Shown one piece after another: positions 23,581-35,720 of a DNA stretch of 64,000 nt. The translations under genes were made by a program, and so were the position numbers. How positions within the stretch are numbered: position 1 is the stretch's first letter; every line of letters begins with the position of its first letter. The stretch is taken from the NCBI GenBank assembly GCA_958299035.1, contig CATQJL010000112.1:4510123-4574122 (forward strand), given 5' to 3'. The notes beneath the pieces are model-generated. The model saw nothing but the letters and a program-made list of their open reading frames with translations. It did not search any database and was not told the DNA's origin. This DNA comes from Cylicocyclus nassatus. Lineage: Eukaryota > Nematoda > Chromadorea > Rhabditida > Strongylidae.

Positions 23581-26250
23581 TTAGTGTTTGCTGAGATGAT
23601 CGGATACGCTCTTGGATATGGTGGAGTCGTTCAACACTTCAGACGCCATGAAGTGTTCAATTTCTTCTACAGTTCGAGGAACAAAGGTCATATTTTCAGT
23701 GCCCTTCTCCCAAATCACTACATCGTCTTCTATGCGCACCTGAGATTCAATATTTACAGCGGGGGGGAGGGGGAGGGGGGGGGGGGAGAAAAATTGAGCC
23801 TGATACTTACCCCACCCTGTCCCCGGTACTTGTTGATTTCATCTTTTACGAGGAACTTGGCTTGCTCGGGATTGTTGAAAGCGGCATCAAGTAGGGTGTC
23901 AATGAAATAACAACCTGGTTCAATTGTTATGACCTAAACATATTTGCTAACAAACTTGTAACCTACTCATCCTATTTCGTCGAGTATAGTCAACGCACCA
24001 TTCTCTCCTTTAGAGTTCGAGTCACTCGCAGAGAGCTCAGTCCCGGAAGTTTTGAACGTGGTGTAGCATCCTGAAAGCACACAAATTCGAATGAAAACCT
24101 GCGTTATCGCAAATAGATTTTCCTCTCAATATGACAGGTGCCACTTGCACAAACGGTGCAACCAGTTCATCCGCTTCACCCGTCGCCATTGGATCAATCA
24201 CTGAACTGACCAATAGCGAATGGGCTGAGCCGAATGAACCGGTAGAACAGAAAGTCTGGCACCTGCCTATAGTGTTCTTGCGGTGCCAAGAGTTCGCGGT
24301 AAAACTTGTGCTTGAACAGATCTACGCCTGTAATACAGAATACTTGCTCGCGCGAATCGCCGGCTTTTGATATCCATTTGTACATACGCAAGTTCCACCG
24401 CACAGCACATTGTATTAAGCGGAAAGTTTACTGCAGTGTACAAAGATCCTACCCCTAGGTAACCTCCACAGTCATGCACATCAAGACCAAGGAAATGACC
24501 AAGCCCATGAGGCATGAATACCGCTCCTATTCGAGCAGCAAGCATAGCATCTACGTCTCCTAGGAAAAAGTATCAATCTATAGAAAGGAACATATCCGGT
24601 CATACGGTGAACCAAAAATGGCCTAAAAGAGTAGTAATGCATACCTGTAAGTAGCCCTGCATTCTTCAAATGTGTTAGAATGACTTTTTCAGCGAGCATG
24701 TGCATATCGGTCCAGCGTACGCCTAGACTACTGAAACTCTATGGAGTATAGATGCAAATGGTTGCATGAAACAAACCTGGCTTTGCTGCTTTGAATACGG
24801 AACGATTCGCATCAAGTACGGCATTATAAACTATCTTTTGCTTATCTGTGAACTTCCCATTAGCAGGAAATGATGTTGTGACATCAGAGGCTAAAAGTAT
24901 CCTTTGAAGCTTTTTTCTTTACTTTAACTGAACTAACCATAGCATGCATACTCAGGTCCCATATCAAAAAGACACATATCACCGTCTTTGATTTGCTTAT
25001 CATTCGGCGCATTGGCATGCCCATAATGAAGAATTGAGCCATTTGCACCGCTGCAAATAAGATAAACAATTATCAAAAAACTCCTCAACAAACTGAAGTT
25101 CACCTTGCCGCAATGCAGGTGTACGCAAGATGGCGACATCCACCATGGTAATAGGATGTATGACGGAAGACACTGTAATTCCAGAGGTGCAAAGGTTGCA
25201 GAGGTTTGATGTAGAATTCATTGATATGTATAAGAGGAAAGTACCTTTCCATTTGATATTCATACAACCCGGCACGAATGGCCTTCATTGTTGCCTTATG
25301 AGCTTCTGATGCGATCTTACAAGCGTATCTCATCACCTAACCCAAAGAATCAAATGGGGCTATCAACAAAATACACTTTGTCCTACCTCCAACTCTTTAT
25401 CTGTTTTGAAGACACGTAGTTCGGCCATTGTAGGGTATAGCAACTTTACGTCGACGTTAAACCTGGCAGGTAGTGAACTGGGAGACAAGACCCGTATATG
25501 AAATGTCAAACCAACTTTTCCTTGCCAGCGAATGTAGGAGGCTCTAGGACAACCCCGCTGTCGGAATTTTCAGCCCTCTACAATATATCAATTTCAACGA
25601 AATATTATATATCGAAAATTGAACTTACAAGTAACAAAAGATTCTTCGCATTGTGATTGCTGAGATAATCAGATATGACATGCTCCCCGTTAAAAACTAC
25701 TTGATCTACCTCGTATTTGGTTTTGAAATAGTCCGCATTGTTTATCCTGAAAATCCCTTTAGAAGTCTGTGTAAGACAGAAGAACATGCAAAAGTTCTGG
25801 AAGAAATTCCTCGAATCAAAGTCGAACTTACTTCCCATCCCAGATAGCATAAGAAGGATCCAGTGTAGGGGCAAACAAGCAAGATTTCCCAGATTCGACG
25901 TCTATCGTACCGAAAAACTCGCTCTCATGAACACCGAATGCCCAGAAGAAGTAAGACTCCTAAAAACCGAGACATTCTTTCCGTCAAATTTCCAATCTAG
26001 GATAAAAACCTGTCTGAAGGGTAAGTCCTCTGCATCTGTATTGTACCGGTTTTTCTCTGTTCCACCTTGTAGCAGGACAACACTACCGGGTTGTGCTTTT
26101 CCCTAAAAGTATTTATCACTTACATTTGCACGCTTGCGGAATTTACGTAAAAACGTTCATTACCTTCAATGCAGCCACGAGGCGGGACCTATTCTCAGCG
26201 AAGAGCTTTGCTGGAACTTTGAGAGTGTTTCCTCCGACTCTGTAGGACAT
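23581..26250 (-). CDS. Xaa-Pro dipeptidase (prolidase)
   Basis: Fifteen exons on the minus strand (26250-26164, 26102-26010, 25959-25832, 25746-25629, 25577-25516, 25477-25387, 25336-25245, 25172-25104, 25050-24938, 24890-24777, 24722-24645, 24559-24453, 24070-23999, 23933-23811, 23739-23581) join in frame into 501 residues, against 493 in the human enzyme. Prolidase is a cytosolic, manganese-dependent M24 peptidase that splits dipeptides ending in proline or hydroxyproline, so it recycles collagen. The N-terminal domain starts [12 protein letters not shown]. The pita-bread domain has all five metal ligands: D276 in LFDMG, D287 in ASDVT, H370 in HGLGHFLG, E413 in TIEPG and E453 in VRIEDD, with GYLGDATPRS near 382. 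TTTCAG lies directly before the ATG, which fits trans-splicing. One short intron (25515-25478, GTTGGT donor) is the least certain junction. Intron 14 has a long G run and intron 12 carries a MITE. Confidence 0.93.
24136..24264. mobile_element. Small MITE, family X, in a prolidase intron
   Basis: AGGTGCCACTTGC at the left and TCTGGCACCT at the right are inverted; the interior has CTGAACTGACCAATAGCGAA, similar to the family Y interior at 48420-48445. It lies between exons 12 and 13 of the prolidase gene. Confidence 0.55.
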
Positions 26251-28483
26251 CTGAAACACTGCAGTGCACATGAAATGTCGACAATAAATTGCAAATAGGA
26301 GCACACGAGAATGAAACTTGCAGACATGGATATATGCTCTCAGTCGTCCATACATCTGGTATATAGAAATGCACATTTTGACATTTATAGTACTGAGCAC
26401 TTCAGCACCACAGTCATGTGAATACAGTCTAGTAGATTTCTCGCGCAATATAGCGTGCTTGCGGTGCCGAGATTGGGCGGCCAACTTTGCGCGTAAACGA
26501 ATAGTCACGGCATAATGACTAGATAGGTACATTTTGTGCGAGCAAGCTTCCTCGCGGCTAATGAAGCCGCGAGGCAGCTTCATTACCCTATCCAGAAGTG
26601 AAGAATTTGTACAATTTACAACTGACTCGGGTTTTGATGAGAACTATGAAAGATCTCTGAACAGCTACCTCCAGGTTAAACTCTATCCAAAAATTAGCCC
26701 ATTCAGGAACATTTCGCAAGCAAGGAAAGATATGGAAATCAGCTCTTTAGTCTTGTCAGAGAAGATCAAACAACAGTATCCGCGCATCGGCGAAACAATG
26801 GTAGAATAGTTGAAGGGTCAGCGTTTCTGATAAAATGCTATTGTTATCAGCGCATGACTCCCGCGCGATATAGAGTACATCGATTGCAACCGATTGATAA
26901 CCAAATGCAGCAAATGAATCAGTTGCAGATTTTCTTCGACAACTTAAAGAATTTGCAAAACTGAGTAAGAAGTCAAGCTTATCAATCCACCTTTTCTTAA
27001 GGAAATGAGCGGAAGCACAGGAACAATCAAAGAAAGTCGGTTAAGTAAGGAGATGAACTTTTAACAGCGATGACTACCCCCTTCGAAAATTCACGACCTA
27101 TACAAACGTTATACAATCAAAGAAAAGTTCACATACCTTTCGCAAAGAGGCAGCCCATATCAGAGAAATGCGAAAAAACATATTTTTTTGTTAAATGCGG
27201 GATTTGCTGGAATTCTTGCCGCAATTACTAGCAATTTACTCTGTCTTCGTCAGTAGCTTAGAATCGACTCGACTCTTTGGCGCCTAATAAGATTATCGTG
27301 TTAATCAAAAACCTCTTAGTTATGGATACACTACGTTAAGTGTGAAAGGGATGGGATAAAAATGAAAGATAACAAGCTTTCATGGTTACTAGCACACACA
27401 GCTTTACGCTAACAGGCGTGCTTGATACACGTCAGGTTGCATTGCTGACGTCTTCTCAGATCTCTTGCCGACACGGTCGCGGGCGCGATTTTTCCGACTG
27501 TCACCCGCTCAGATAACTAGTTTACGGCCATACACGTCTTCCAAAATCACCACGAAGTGCTTTTGCTCACAGTTCGGAGTTACGATCTGAGCTTGAAGTC
27601 TTTTGCTGGAGTAATGACCGAAGTAGGAACCGTTAGGTCGCATTTTTGGAAGTTTCTGGCCTACATTTACAGTCTGTGTCACCTGCGTACTCTCCTTCGC
27701 GTAGGAAATATGCATACGTAACGCGAGGGCCTTGCATGCGGGCCTTCAATCGGTGAGACGAATTTGGTCCCCAAGCCATTCGCGCGCAAACGCGCTTTGC
27801 CCGAAGTTCTGGCATGGCAAAGGCGCTTACGGAAAGAGAGTACATGATTGACACAAACTATATATTTCAAATCTATTTGAGGATGATGAGACTAAACAAC
27901 GCATACCGAATTTAGGTTTAAAGCGCTTTATGACCTTCTCTCAAAATAATCTAAGATAAAAAAAGGAACTTCAAAAAAACATACAGTGTTCATCGAAAAA
28001 CGTCCATGTCCAGAAAATCGCTTTGCAGATAGCAAACACAGATTTGAAACGCTCCAAAACCAGTATTTCCATAATCGTGGAAAGCCTACAATGACCTCGT
28101 GTCCTTTCCTTCTAAGAATAAGTTGATTAAGTCAATTCGAATATTTGTGGTTTTTTCTTGTTTCAGATTTTCTTCAAAATGGATAATTTTGAAAGAGATC
28201 ATTGTAATTTCCAAATTATTTTGTGTAGGTTTTAAAGCCTCGCTGAATTTGACCATAAATGTATTTCTCGAAATCACTGGAGTGGATAAGTATGTCCCCT
28301 CACAGAGCTGGAACTTTCCTCGCATCCAACTTTGGAATATTCCTCGCAACCGACTATCTTAACAACAAACTTTTTATGTTTTTTTGAAGGAACCCAAATT
28401 TCCTAGAAACTCCAATTTTATGATTCCAAAGCGTATCGTAGCGTTATTAAAGCGTAGCGTTTTTACACAAATAAGGAGATGTA
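26251..28483. other. Intergenic, no recognised gene
   Basis: A short inverted motif CTCGCGGCTAATGAAGCCGCGAG is at about 26550-26573. The frames 26534-26806 (+, 91 codons) and 27509-27854 (-) have no recognisable domain. The stretch 27440-27860 is GC-richer than its surroundings and could be an old repeat. I would not call a gene here. Confidence 0.35.
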
Positions 28484-28863
28484 TTAGGTTGTCTCAATAG
28501 AATCCTTTTCAGTAAAATCAAGCTGTTTTATTTTTCTTGCAGGCTTAGGGTATCATTCGGAACGAAGTAAACTCCACAAAATGATCGCTAAATCGTATCA
28601 GGTAAAATTTGAAGCCAAGAATCAAAGTATTTCAACTAACCAAAAAATTGGATCTCCTTCCACTTAATTCCTACAGACCTCCAACTTGGTCTTTATACAA
28701 AAGACACATAGTAGTACCAAAAAATGTTTGGTGAACTTTTCCGGGGTGTTAAACAGAGAAATTAGAGTAACCCGAAAATGCAAAATCCCTTTTTCGTTTA
28801 ACTCAATATTTCCCGATTACCAGAGCACATCAGAGTTGAAATTTTTAGGTCAGACTTATTAAG

Positions 28864-29575
28864 GTGTCGCGGCTCGCGCGATGCAAGCCTCTCCTCGATT
28901 CAGGTGCCGGGAGCACTGCATGCCGCCGAATCGGGCGCACCTTCTAAAACTCGCGCCCGGACCTCTCCTCGCTTGGGCGCGCTGCCAGGTCGAGGGGTAT
29001 ATAAGGCCGCGCAGTTGGCGGCATATGCCTCTCTGATTTCCGACCTCGTTTTCAAATTATTTTCTGATTTCTCACGTTCACCTTATTGATTTGTTGGCAG
29101 CTAACCCGGTAAGCTCCCGTGGATGAAGTCTTGCGAGCAAGTGATTGTTATGGCTTTTGGATTGTACCGCGCTAACGCGCGAGGAAAGTTTAGAGCTTTT
29201 GTGGAAAAGTTAGTACCGGGAGTGGAGAGGGTCGCAACGTTCCTACGCGGAGGCGAGAGTAGGCGGTCGACCCAGGTGATTCCCCTGACATCGTGTGCTG
29301 GAATTAGGTTGATGTTCATCGGCGGCTTGGGACGAGGCGGACTCGTCCCGTGTATTGTTCCTTCTTTAGCTTTTGGGTATTTCCGTAGCTTAGTATTTGT
29401 AGTGCATTTGTTGTTATTTAGATAAATGTTAGTAATCTAGCCGCACGTCATGTTTCTCGTAGTGGGGTAGTTTGTCGGACGCGCCGGAGTAGCTGACCGG
29501 CGCTAGGTTTGTAGGCAGTAGGTGCAGGGTTGTGCAGGCAGTCGAGCGAGGCAAGGAGCCCACCGAGCCGCAACA
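28864..29575 (+). repeat. 5' LTR of BEL/Pao retrotransposon
   Basis: A 712-base segment starting TGTCGCGGCTCGCGCGATGC and ending CCGCAACA, repeated directly with few differences at 42192-42909. TG...CA ends, a following TGG primer site and an internal TATA box fit an LTR. The differences from the 3' copy include small indels (for example GGGAGCACTGC against GGGCACTGC) and an expansion near the 3' end. Confidence 0.85.
28998..29004 (+). promoter_or_regulatory. TATA box in the 5' LTR
   Basis: TATATAA in the context GAGGGGTATATAAGGCCGC, about 135 bases into the LTR. It is conserved in the 3' LTR at 42323-42329. Confidence 0.7.
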
Positions 29576-29593
29576 TGGTGCATCGACGCCGAG
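29576..29593 (+). promoter_or_regulatory. Putative primer binding site
   Basis: TGGTGCATCGACGCCGAG directly follows the LTR end. TGG is the complement of the CCA end of a tRNA. Which tRNA pairs with it was not determined. Confidence 0.5.
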
Positions 29594-30171
29594 CGCATGG
29601 ACGATGGAGGATTCCGCCCGCGTATGGAATGGACGCGAAGATTGAGGACGGACTGGACAACAGCTGGACGCCGTTATGGGAACGCGCCATCCCATCTTCC
29701 ATGCGTGCGTAACGGACCTAAGTCTACCACGCTCAGCACAATAAGAAGATCGAACAACAACGACGCCAGAAGATACTCGAACGAACAGTGGCAGAATGCA
29801 GGAATGGTAGCCATGAGTATGTTGTGAACGTGAGGTGGATAGGCGGCAGGATGGTGGCAGCTTTGTCAACTTGAAGCCTCAGCATGCAGCGTTTATTTCA
29901 TACAGTGATTGGTGCCTGTTCGCTCTTGTGCACCGTTCTTTTCACCATCTAGAAGCCTGAACCACACCGGAGATTTGCGTATTGGGGGCGCTAGCGTGGG
30001 AGCGTCTCCGGAGGGAGTACTAGAGGGTCCCTAAAATTTCGCGCTACTCCTACTTTCCTTAGTTCTTTTCGCGCTTTCACAGTCACATTTCGCAATTCCG
30101 CTTGTTTAATTTAGGCCCATAGTTTCCACCTTTGCTTCTTCCTCATAAAAGGGGCATTCATTTAGGTCTTA

Positions 30172-30633
30172 CAAGGGAAGCCACTTAACTTAGGTCGGGC
30201 TTTTGAAATGAGACACATATATTTAGAATCAGCTCGAAACGCTGATTCCAAATATGCTATCCCTAGCTGCGAAGCATTTCTCTGAAACGAGTTATGAGCT
30301 TTTTTAGTATGTGTCATTGACATACAACTGAATATGGAAAGAAGGTCTTTAGATGAAAATCTGCCCAAAAAGTGGTGGAAAATCAAAATCACATCGAATT
30401 GAGTCATTTGGCTTTGATAGGGTATAATATGCATTTGAACCACTACCTAGATGATGATACCGTAGCATGCCTAAATCGGCCAACACGCAGAATTTGCTCA
30501 GGAAAAAGCTCATAACTCGCTTCAGAGGAATGCTTCGCAGCTAAGGAAAGCAGATTCGAAATCAGTTTCAAGCTGATTTCAACCATAAGTGTCGCATTTC
30601 AAAAGCCCGACCTAAGTTAAGTGACTTCCCTTG
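30172..30633. mobile_element. PIF/Harbinger-like MITE in the retrotransposon leader
   Basis: The left end CAAGGGAAGCCACTTAACTT and right end AAGTTAAGTGACTTCCCTTG are inverted, and homology continues through AGGTCGGGCTTTTGAAATG. Both sides carry TTA, a 3-base target duplication of the TWA type used by PIF/Harbinger transposases. There is no transposase ORF. Confidence 0.75.
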
Positions 30634-31202
30634 TTAGCTGCTTGGGACTCAATTGTGGAGGGCACCTAGCTACTAAGGCCGCGCCCCAGTATAGGCCCCC
30701 TCAATAGTCATTAAGGGTACCAGCTCATCTGGTGAGCCTTGTTGGCCAAGAGTCCACGGACCGGCCTGGCATCCGATATTGTGGGTCGGCACTACCAGTC
30801 CCGTTCTGAGCCTGGCCAACAAGACTATGCCCACACCCTCTAACTGGCGAGGAGTCCGTATGGGAAGATCATCGTTACGGCACGGCCCTCTGGAAAGGTG
30901 GTTCAGCAGCCCAAAATCTTCCTACTCGCCGATAGGAGCCCTGGAACTACCGAAGGACCTCCGGGCAGGTCACCATTCCTTCATCTTATTACTCGCGCAA
31001 TCACCATCAGCGCTTCGGTCTTTGGTGACATCCTGTCGTAATTGTTGCTTTGCGCCTGTAAGTAAGTAGCCCCAATGGTGGTTTACCCCTTTTGGTTTTA
31101 GGTTGGTCTAGGTCACTCACATCATATATTACTCACATCATATTTATCGTTTGTTTGTATTTTACATGTTAGACTGTTATTCTTTGTTTTTTCTTTCAGG
31201 TA

Positions 31203-33330
31203 ATGTCGCTTCTCGGAAGCTATAAAGCCCGAATCACCAAGGCCGCCAAAGCACTTCGTGAGAAGATCTCAGAAGTCGATGAGGCCATTCTTCAACCGCT
31301 GGATCCTGTTTTGGAGGCAAGTAAGGATCCACACTTTATTTTGAGTCATTAGAGTTCACTTTTTTTGAAATTCATACTCATTGAACGTGCTATTGCGCAT
31401 CTACGCGCCCAGAGAGAGAAAGCCGAAGAGTTTGCTCGTCAAAATCCTGACGAGCAGGGCGAGTTTCCCTTCCTTCAGCAGATTCAGGACCACTGGGACG
31501 CTGGTGAACTGGATCAACTCTGGAGGAAGCTGACACTCTCCATGCTCGTCTTGATATTGCGATCAAGCTCTTGCCGAGCTCGGAAGTTTTGTATTCTATG
31601 CGTGTTCCGGTTGTTCCTCCTTCTTCTTCATCTGATAACCTTTCTCCTCATCCTACCCAAGACCAACCTGACCGATCAGCCTGCGCAGGACGTGAGAGAG
31701 GAAATCGCGAGCCACTCTTTGTCTAAGATCAGTATCGTCCGTCAGAACCTGATATCGCGTCAGCTGATACCCTACCACCGCGGGCGTCAAGCGCCACCCA
31801 AGGATTCGGTGTCTCCCCCAATCACCCGCTAACTTTTGGCAATCCCTTTATGACTTCTTCTTGCCCCTCACCGAATCCTTTTGCAGTATCTTCTACTCCT
31901 CCCAACCCCACTTCATCGCAATCGTCCGTGGAGCAATCGTTGAAACTGCCGAGCTTCGAGATTTCAACATTTCATGGCGATATCGACAGGTTCTACGAGT
32001 TTTGGGACCTTTTTTCGACGGCCTTGCACAATAACACCAGTGTACCTGTGCCAGTCAAGTTCACGTATATGAAGTCCCATTCACGAGGACCTGCTGCGAA
32101 CATCATCGCCGGCTTTCAATCAACGGCTGAGAACTACGATGAAGCATAACATCTTGAATAACACGTATGGTCGCCCGGAGATCCTACGCAATAAGCTGTG
32201 GGACAAGCTGTTGCAGTTACCATCAGCTTCCGATTCGCCGTTGTCACAACGCGCGGCACTCTGCGCTATAAGAGCTACATGGACCCAGCTTCAACATCTT
32301 AAGGAAGACTCGCGCAATCGGCACGCTCAAGATCATTCGTGCCAAGTTTTCTCGGCGTACTCGTGAGAGGATTGGCGAATTTAAAGGCAGCGTCCACGCA
32401 GATCTGGACCTATGGGGCTTTTACGTGAAAATTACTTTTGGGGCCTTGACTAAGGCACAGCCCAAGCGGGAGCTCAGGTAGTGCTCTAATGGCTGAGATA
32501 TTCCCCTCGATACTAGCCCCCGCGAACGTATACGCATGGATTTATGGCAGTTTCGCGCCAGGATCCACGCTTTGCGCCATGAACCCATGCGAAACACGGT
32601 CGCGGGGGCCAGTTTCGATGAGAATATCTCAGCCATTGCAGCACTACCTGAGCTGCCGCTTGGGCAGTGCCTTAGTTAGGGCCCCAAAAGTACTTTCCAC
32701 GTAAAAGCCCCATAGGTCCAGATCTGCCTGGACGCTGCCTTTAAGAACAAAGGAGATCCGATGTGGACGGTTGATGAATTGCTTGCTACGCTGGATACCA
32801 TCATTGATAGGTTAGAGAACACAGAGGATGCAGACCCTTCGGACTATCACTCTTACAACGCCCAGTCAGCTGTTCGTCAACACTCTCTTTCTCCTCGAAG
32901 ATACCCACGCGAGGATAGGACAGGTGAAGCGTTCACGCGCTATCGCACACCATCGCGTGCAAGACGTTCACTATCGCGCACACCCTCCCCTCGCACAAGA
33001 CAGGACAGACCTCCAACACCATATCACCCTAGGCGTGCGTCGTATAGTCCCAGTAGATCGCGTTACGAAACCTCATCCGACCCGCAGTGTGTCTTTTGCC
33101 ACAATTCTGGACATCCGTCAGATCGCTGTAGAAACTTCGATGCTAGGCAACGTAGACTGTATGTCAGTCGCAATAAGCTTTGCTGGCTATGTTTACAACC
33201 CGGTCATACTTATATGTATTGCGACGCTTCTCTTTGTCCGTATTGCAATAGGATACACCATAGGTCCCTTTGCCTTGAAGTTTCCTCTTTGCGCGATCGC
33301 CAACTCCGACGTCTAGGCAGACTCTCTATC
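31203..33330 (+). pseudogene. BEL/Pao gag region (broken)
   Basis: The start ATG at 31203 follows a TTTCTTTCAG acceptor. The first frame (49 codons) ends at TAG 31350. Coding continues in other frames: FPFLQQIQDHW near 31470, then the DUF1759-type core with LPSFEISTFHGDIDRFYEFW near 31950-32010 and AENYDEA near 32130. It is interrupted by a TTAA MITE at 32385-32740 and resumes with MWTVDELLATLDTII at 32761. An Arg/Ser-rich stretch follows (32870-33070), then zinc knuckles CVFCHNSGHPSDRC (33088-33129) and CWLCLQPGHTYMYC (33181-33222) and a third Cys/His group to about 33280. Gag would package the element's RNA in virus-like particles. Frameshifts, a stop and the insertion make this copy defective. 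Confidence 0.75.
32385..32740. mobile_element. TTAA-family MITE (copy 6) inserted in gag
   Basis: The left end AGGCAGCGTCCACGCAGATC and right end GATCTGCCTGGACGCTGCCT are inverted with intact TTAA on both sides. It lies in coding sequence of gag; the frames on either side agree if the insert and one TTAA are ignored, so it landed before the reading frame had decayed there. It is closely related to the copy at 46938-47265. Confidence 0.88.
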
Positions 33331-33389
33331 AGGACTCCCATAGATCTCGATCGCCCAGACGCGTACAGTTCTACGAGGAATCCTACGGC

Positions 33390-34316
33390 TTGTCATCTCG
33401 CACGAGGTCGCGTACTCCGCGCGCGTCATCACGCAGTTTCCAGTCTAGATCTCCATCACCATCTAGGAGTAGGTTTTCCCCAACACCGTCTAGGCGTACT
33501 TCACCATCCTATAGGTCACGCAGTCCTACATCCGCGGTACACAGCACCAACTGCACCGTCGCATTTCGTACTACCATGGACATGCAAGCAGAGTCATCTG
33601 ACGACCAGTCACGAGCTTCAGGCGCGCATTCGCCACCTTCCTGTACGTCTGTTTGTCATAATCGACCGACACTTCAAGAGCCTCGTCTAATGGTAGTTCA
33701 TGCCATAACAAATAATTTTAAGACTCAGACGAGCGAGCTGCTCACAGTTTTCTTGGACAGCGGTTCGCAGTATAGCTTTATTTGCACTGCGTTGGCCAAA
33801 CATCTGGGCCTAACATTTAGGAATACGAGGACAGTCACGACCCTGACGTTTGGAGGACATGAACTTACGGAAGAATCGTCAGAGGTCACTCTCACGCTAT
33901 GGGATCAATATGAACATCCGATCCAGCTTGTGCTATGGACGCGCGAGAAGATTACGACGGTCCCCCGGACTAACGATCGCATCGACAATACCATCGTCAA
34001 TCCTGCAGACAGAGTGCATGTCGACGTGCTTATCGGAATAGATAAATATGGGCGTGTTGTTGATCTGCAGAGGAATGAGAGGCTTCCATCGGGACTCATC
34101 CTGTCACACACGAGATTCGGACCAGTTTTGTCCGGTATACGACACCCAGTTGTATCCAATAGTCTCTCGACTGCTCACACATCATCGGACGAAGACGAGC
34201 CAGAGAACGAACGACTTGTACTTAGCCTCTTTGGACTCGACTCGGAATGGATGAAGGCGAAGATGTGGACAATGCCGAAGTCATCAGGCAGTTTTACAAC
34301 AAGGTCGCCATTGTAG
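33390..34316 (+). CDS. BEL/Pao aspartic protease segment
   Basis: A 308-codon open frame. The first part is Ser/Arg-rich linker. The retropepsin-like core has the catalytic motif FLDSGSQYSFI near 33751-33783, followed by ALAKHLGL and LTFGGHE, and later GIDKYGRVVDL near 34038, as in the protease region (DUF1758 type) that follows gag in BEL/Pao polyproteins. The enzyme would cut the Gag-Pol precursor. The frame overlaps the next one (34247) by about 70 bases in a different phase, so either a frameshift mutation or natural slippage joins them; decay is likelier given the other breaks. Confidence 0.7.
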   Translation: MSSRTRSRTPRASSRSFQSRSPSPSRSRFSPTPSRRTSPSYRSRSPTSAVHSTNCTVAFRTTMDMQAESSDDQSRASGAHSPPSCTSVCHNRPTLQEPRLMVVHAITNNFKTQTSELLTVFLDSGSQYSFICTALAKHLGLTFRNTRTVTTLTFGGHELTEESSEVTLTLWDQYEHPIQLVLWTREKITTVPRTNDRIDNTIVNPADRVHVDVLIGIDKYGRVVDLQRNERLPSGLILSHTRFGPVLSGIRHPVVSNSLSTAHTSSDEDEPENERLVLSLFGLDSEWMKAKMWTMPKSSGSFTTRSPL

Positions 34317-35669
34317 ACGGCAGCATCTATGTATCGTTTCCGTGGAAGTCAGAGCATCCGCCTCTCGAGGATAACAAACCTCTAGCCTTTCGCCGATTGC
34401 CGAGTCAGTATGAAAAGTTTCGCGCGACACCAGAAGCTTGGAAAGACTACTGCAGGACAATAGAAGATCAATTGCGAATTGGCATAATTGAGGATGTCAC
34501 GGGCATTGCCGCGCAAGGCTCGAGTACGTATTATATTCCGCATCAAGCCGTATATAAACAAGACAGTTCTACCACCAAACTAAGGACAGTCTTTGACGCG
34601 CCGAGTCATCAGAAAGGCTGTCCAAGCCTAAACGACTGCTTATACCAGCCTAAACGACTGCTTATACCAAGGGCCTTCCTTATTACCAGATTTAGTGCGA
34701 ACTCTGATGCGAAGCAGATTCCATCGCTTCCTTATCATCGCTGACGTGGAAAAAGCGTTCCATCAGATCCATTTACATCAGGATCAAAGGGCAAGATTCC
34801 TCTGGCTGAAAGATGTCCGACAACCACCATCGACGGACGATCTTCGCATACTACGCTTCACGCGCGTGCCGTTCGGTATTAACGCATCACCTTTCCTACT
34901 CAATATGTCCATCAGATACTTTTTGGAACAGGATCCGGCAAATCGTCCCAAAGAAGAAATTCTTGCTAACACTTACGTAGACAATCTTATTGTCGGAGCG
35001 GATTCCAACTACGACTGCTTGGACAAGTGTAAGCAATGCAAGGAAATCTTCGCGCGAATGTCCGTGAACCTTTGTGAGTTCATGTCGAACAGTGAGAGTA
35101 CGATGCGTTCGATTCCTGAACACGATCGTATGACAATACACGGACCATTCGCCAAATTCCTGGGGATCAAATGGAATCCTAAGCTCGACGTACTTCACGT
35201 GCCTGTTAACATCGCACGTCAACCTGTAACGAGCATGAGGATTGCATTGAGAGTTTATGCATCTACGTTTGACCCTTTAGGACTACTAACACCGCTGTTG
35301 ATAACACCTAAGATGTTCATACAAGACTTGTGGGAGTCTGGTTATGACTGGGATGACCCTCTTACTGAGGCAGATATTGAGAAATGGAATATCATCATGC
35401 AGGAGATAAGCGACTTTCACTCGCAGGTTCCGCGCTATCTTGGGGTTACTTGTGACAATGCCTACGATTTGATTCTTTGCTCGGACGCGTCTAAGCGAGT
35501 CTATGTTACCGCTGTTTACATCTTGACGCGTCACGCGAACGATAGTCCAAGACCAACACTGCTCTTCGCGAAAGCGAAGTTAGCTGCTCCAGGCGCGATC
35601 ACCATCCCGTGCATGGAACTTTTAGCTTGTCACATGGCAGCTAAGACCGCGAAGTTCCTTAGAAGCTAG
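34247..35669 (+). pseudogene. BEL/Pao reverse transcriptase with early RNase H region (frameshifted)
   Basis: Two overlapping frames. The first (34247-34744) has STYYIPHQAVYK and TKLRTVFDAPSH, the N-terminal RT fingers. The second (34695-35669) has IIADVEKAFHQIHLH, VPFGINASPFLLN and the palm motif TYVDNLIVGAD (near 34970-35002), then FLGIKWNPKLD and YASTFDPLGLLTP. YVDN in place of YVDD is common in nematode BEL elements, so it need not mean inactivity. The frame change is explained by a 22-base tandem duplication at 34626-34669. The second frame ends at TAG 35667 in a spot where the family normally continues into RNase H. Confidence 0.8.
34626..34669 (+). repeat. 22-bp tandem duplication in the RT gene
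   Basis: GCCTAAACGACTGCTTATACC plus A occurs twice in direct succession (34626-34647 and 34648-34669). As 22 is not a multiple of three, it shifts the frame exactly where the two RT open frames change over. Confidence 0.9.
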
Positions 35670-35720
35670 TGTAAAGTCAGCTTTCAGTCAGTCAGATTTC
35701 TTACCAACTCCCAGATAGTT

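Noticed and set aside
34970..35002. YVDN instead of YVDD read as a dead reverse transcriptase.
   Set aside because: YVDN occurs in nematode BEL/Pao elements as far as I recall, so it is not by itself evidence of inactivation; the frameshifts and stops are.
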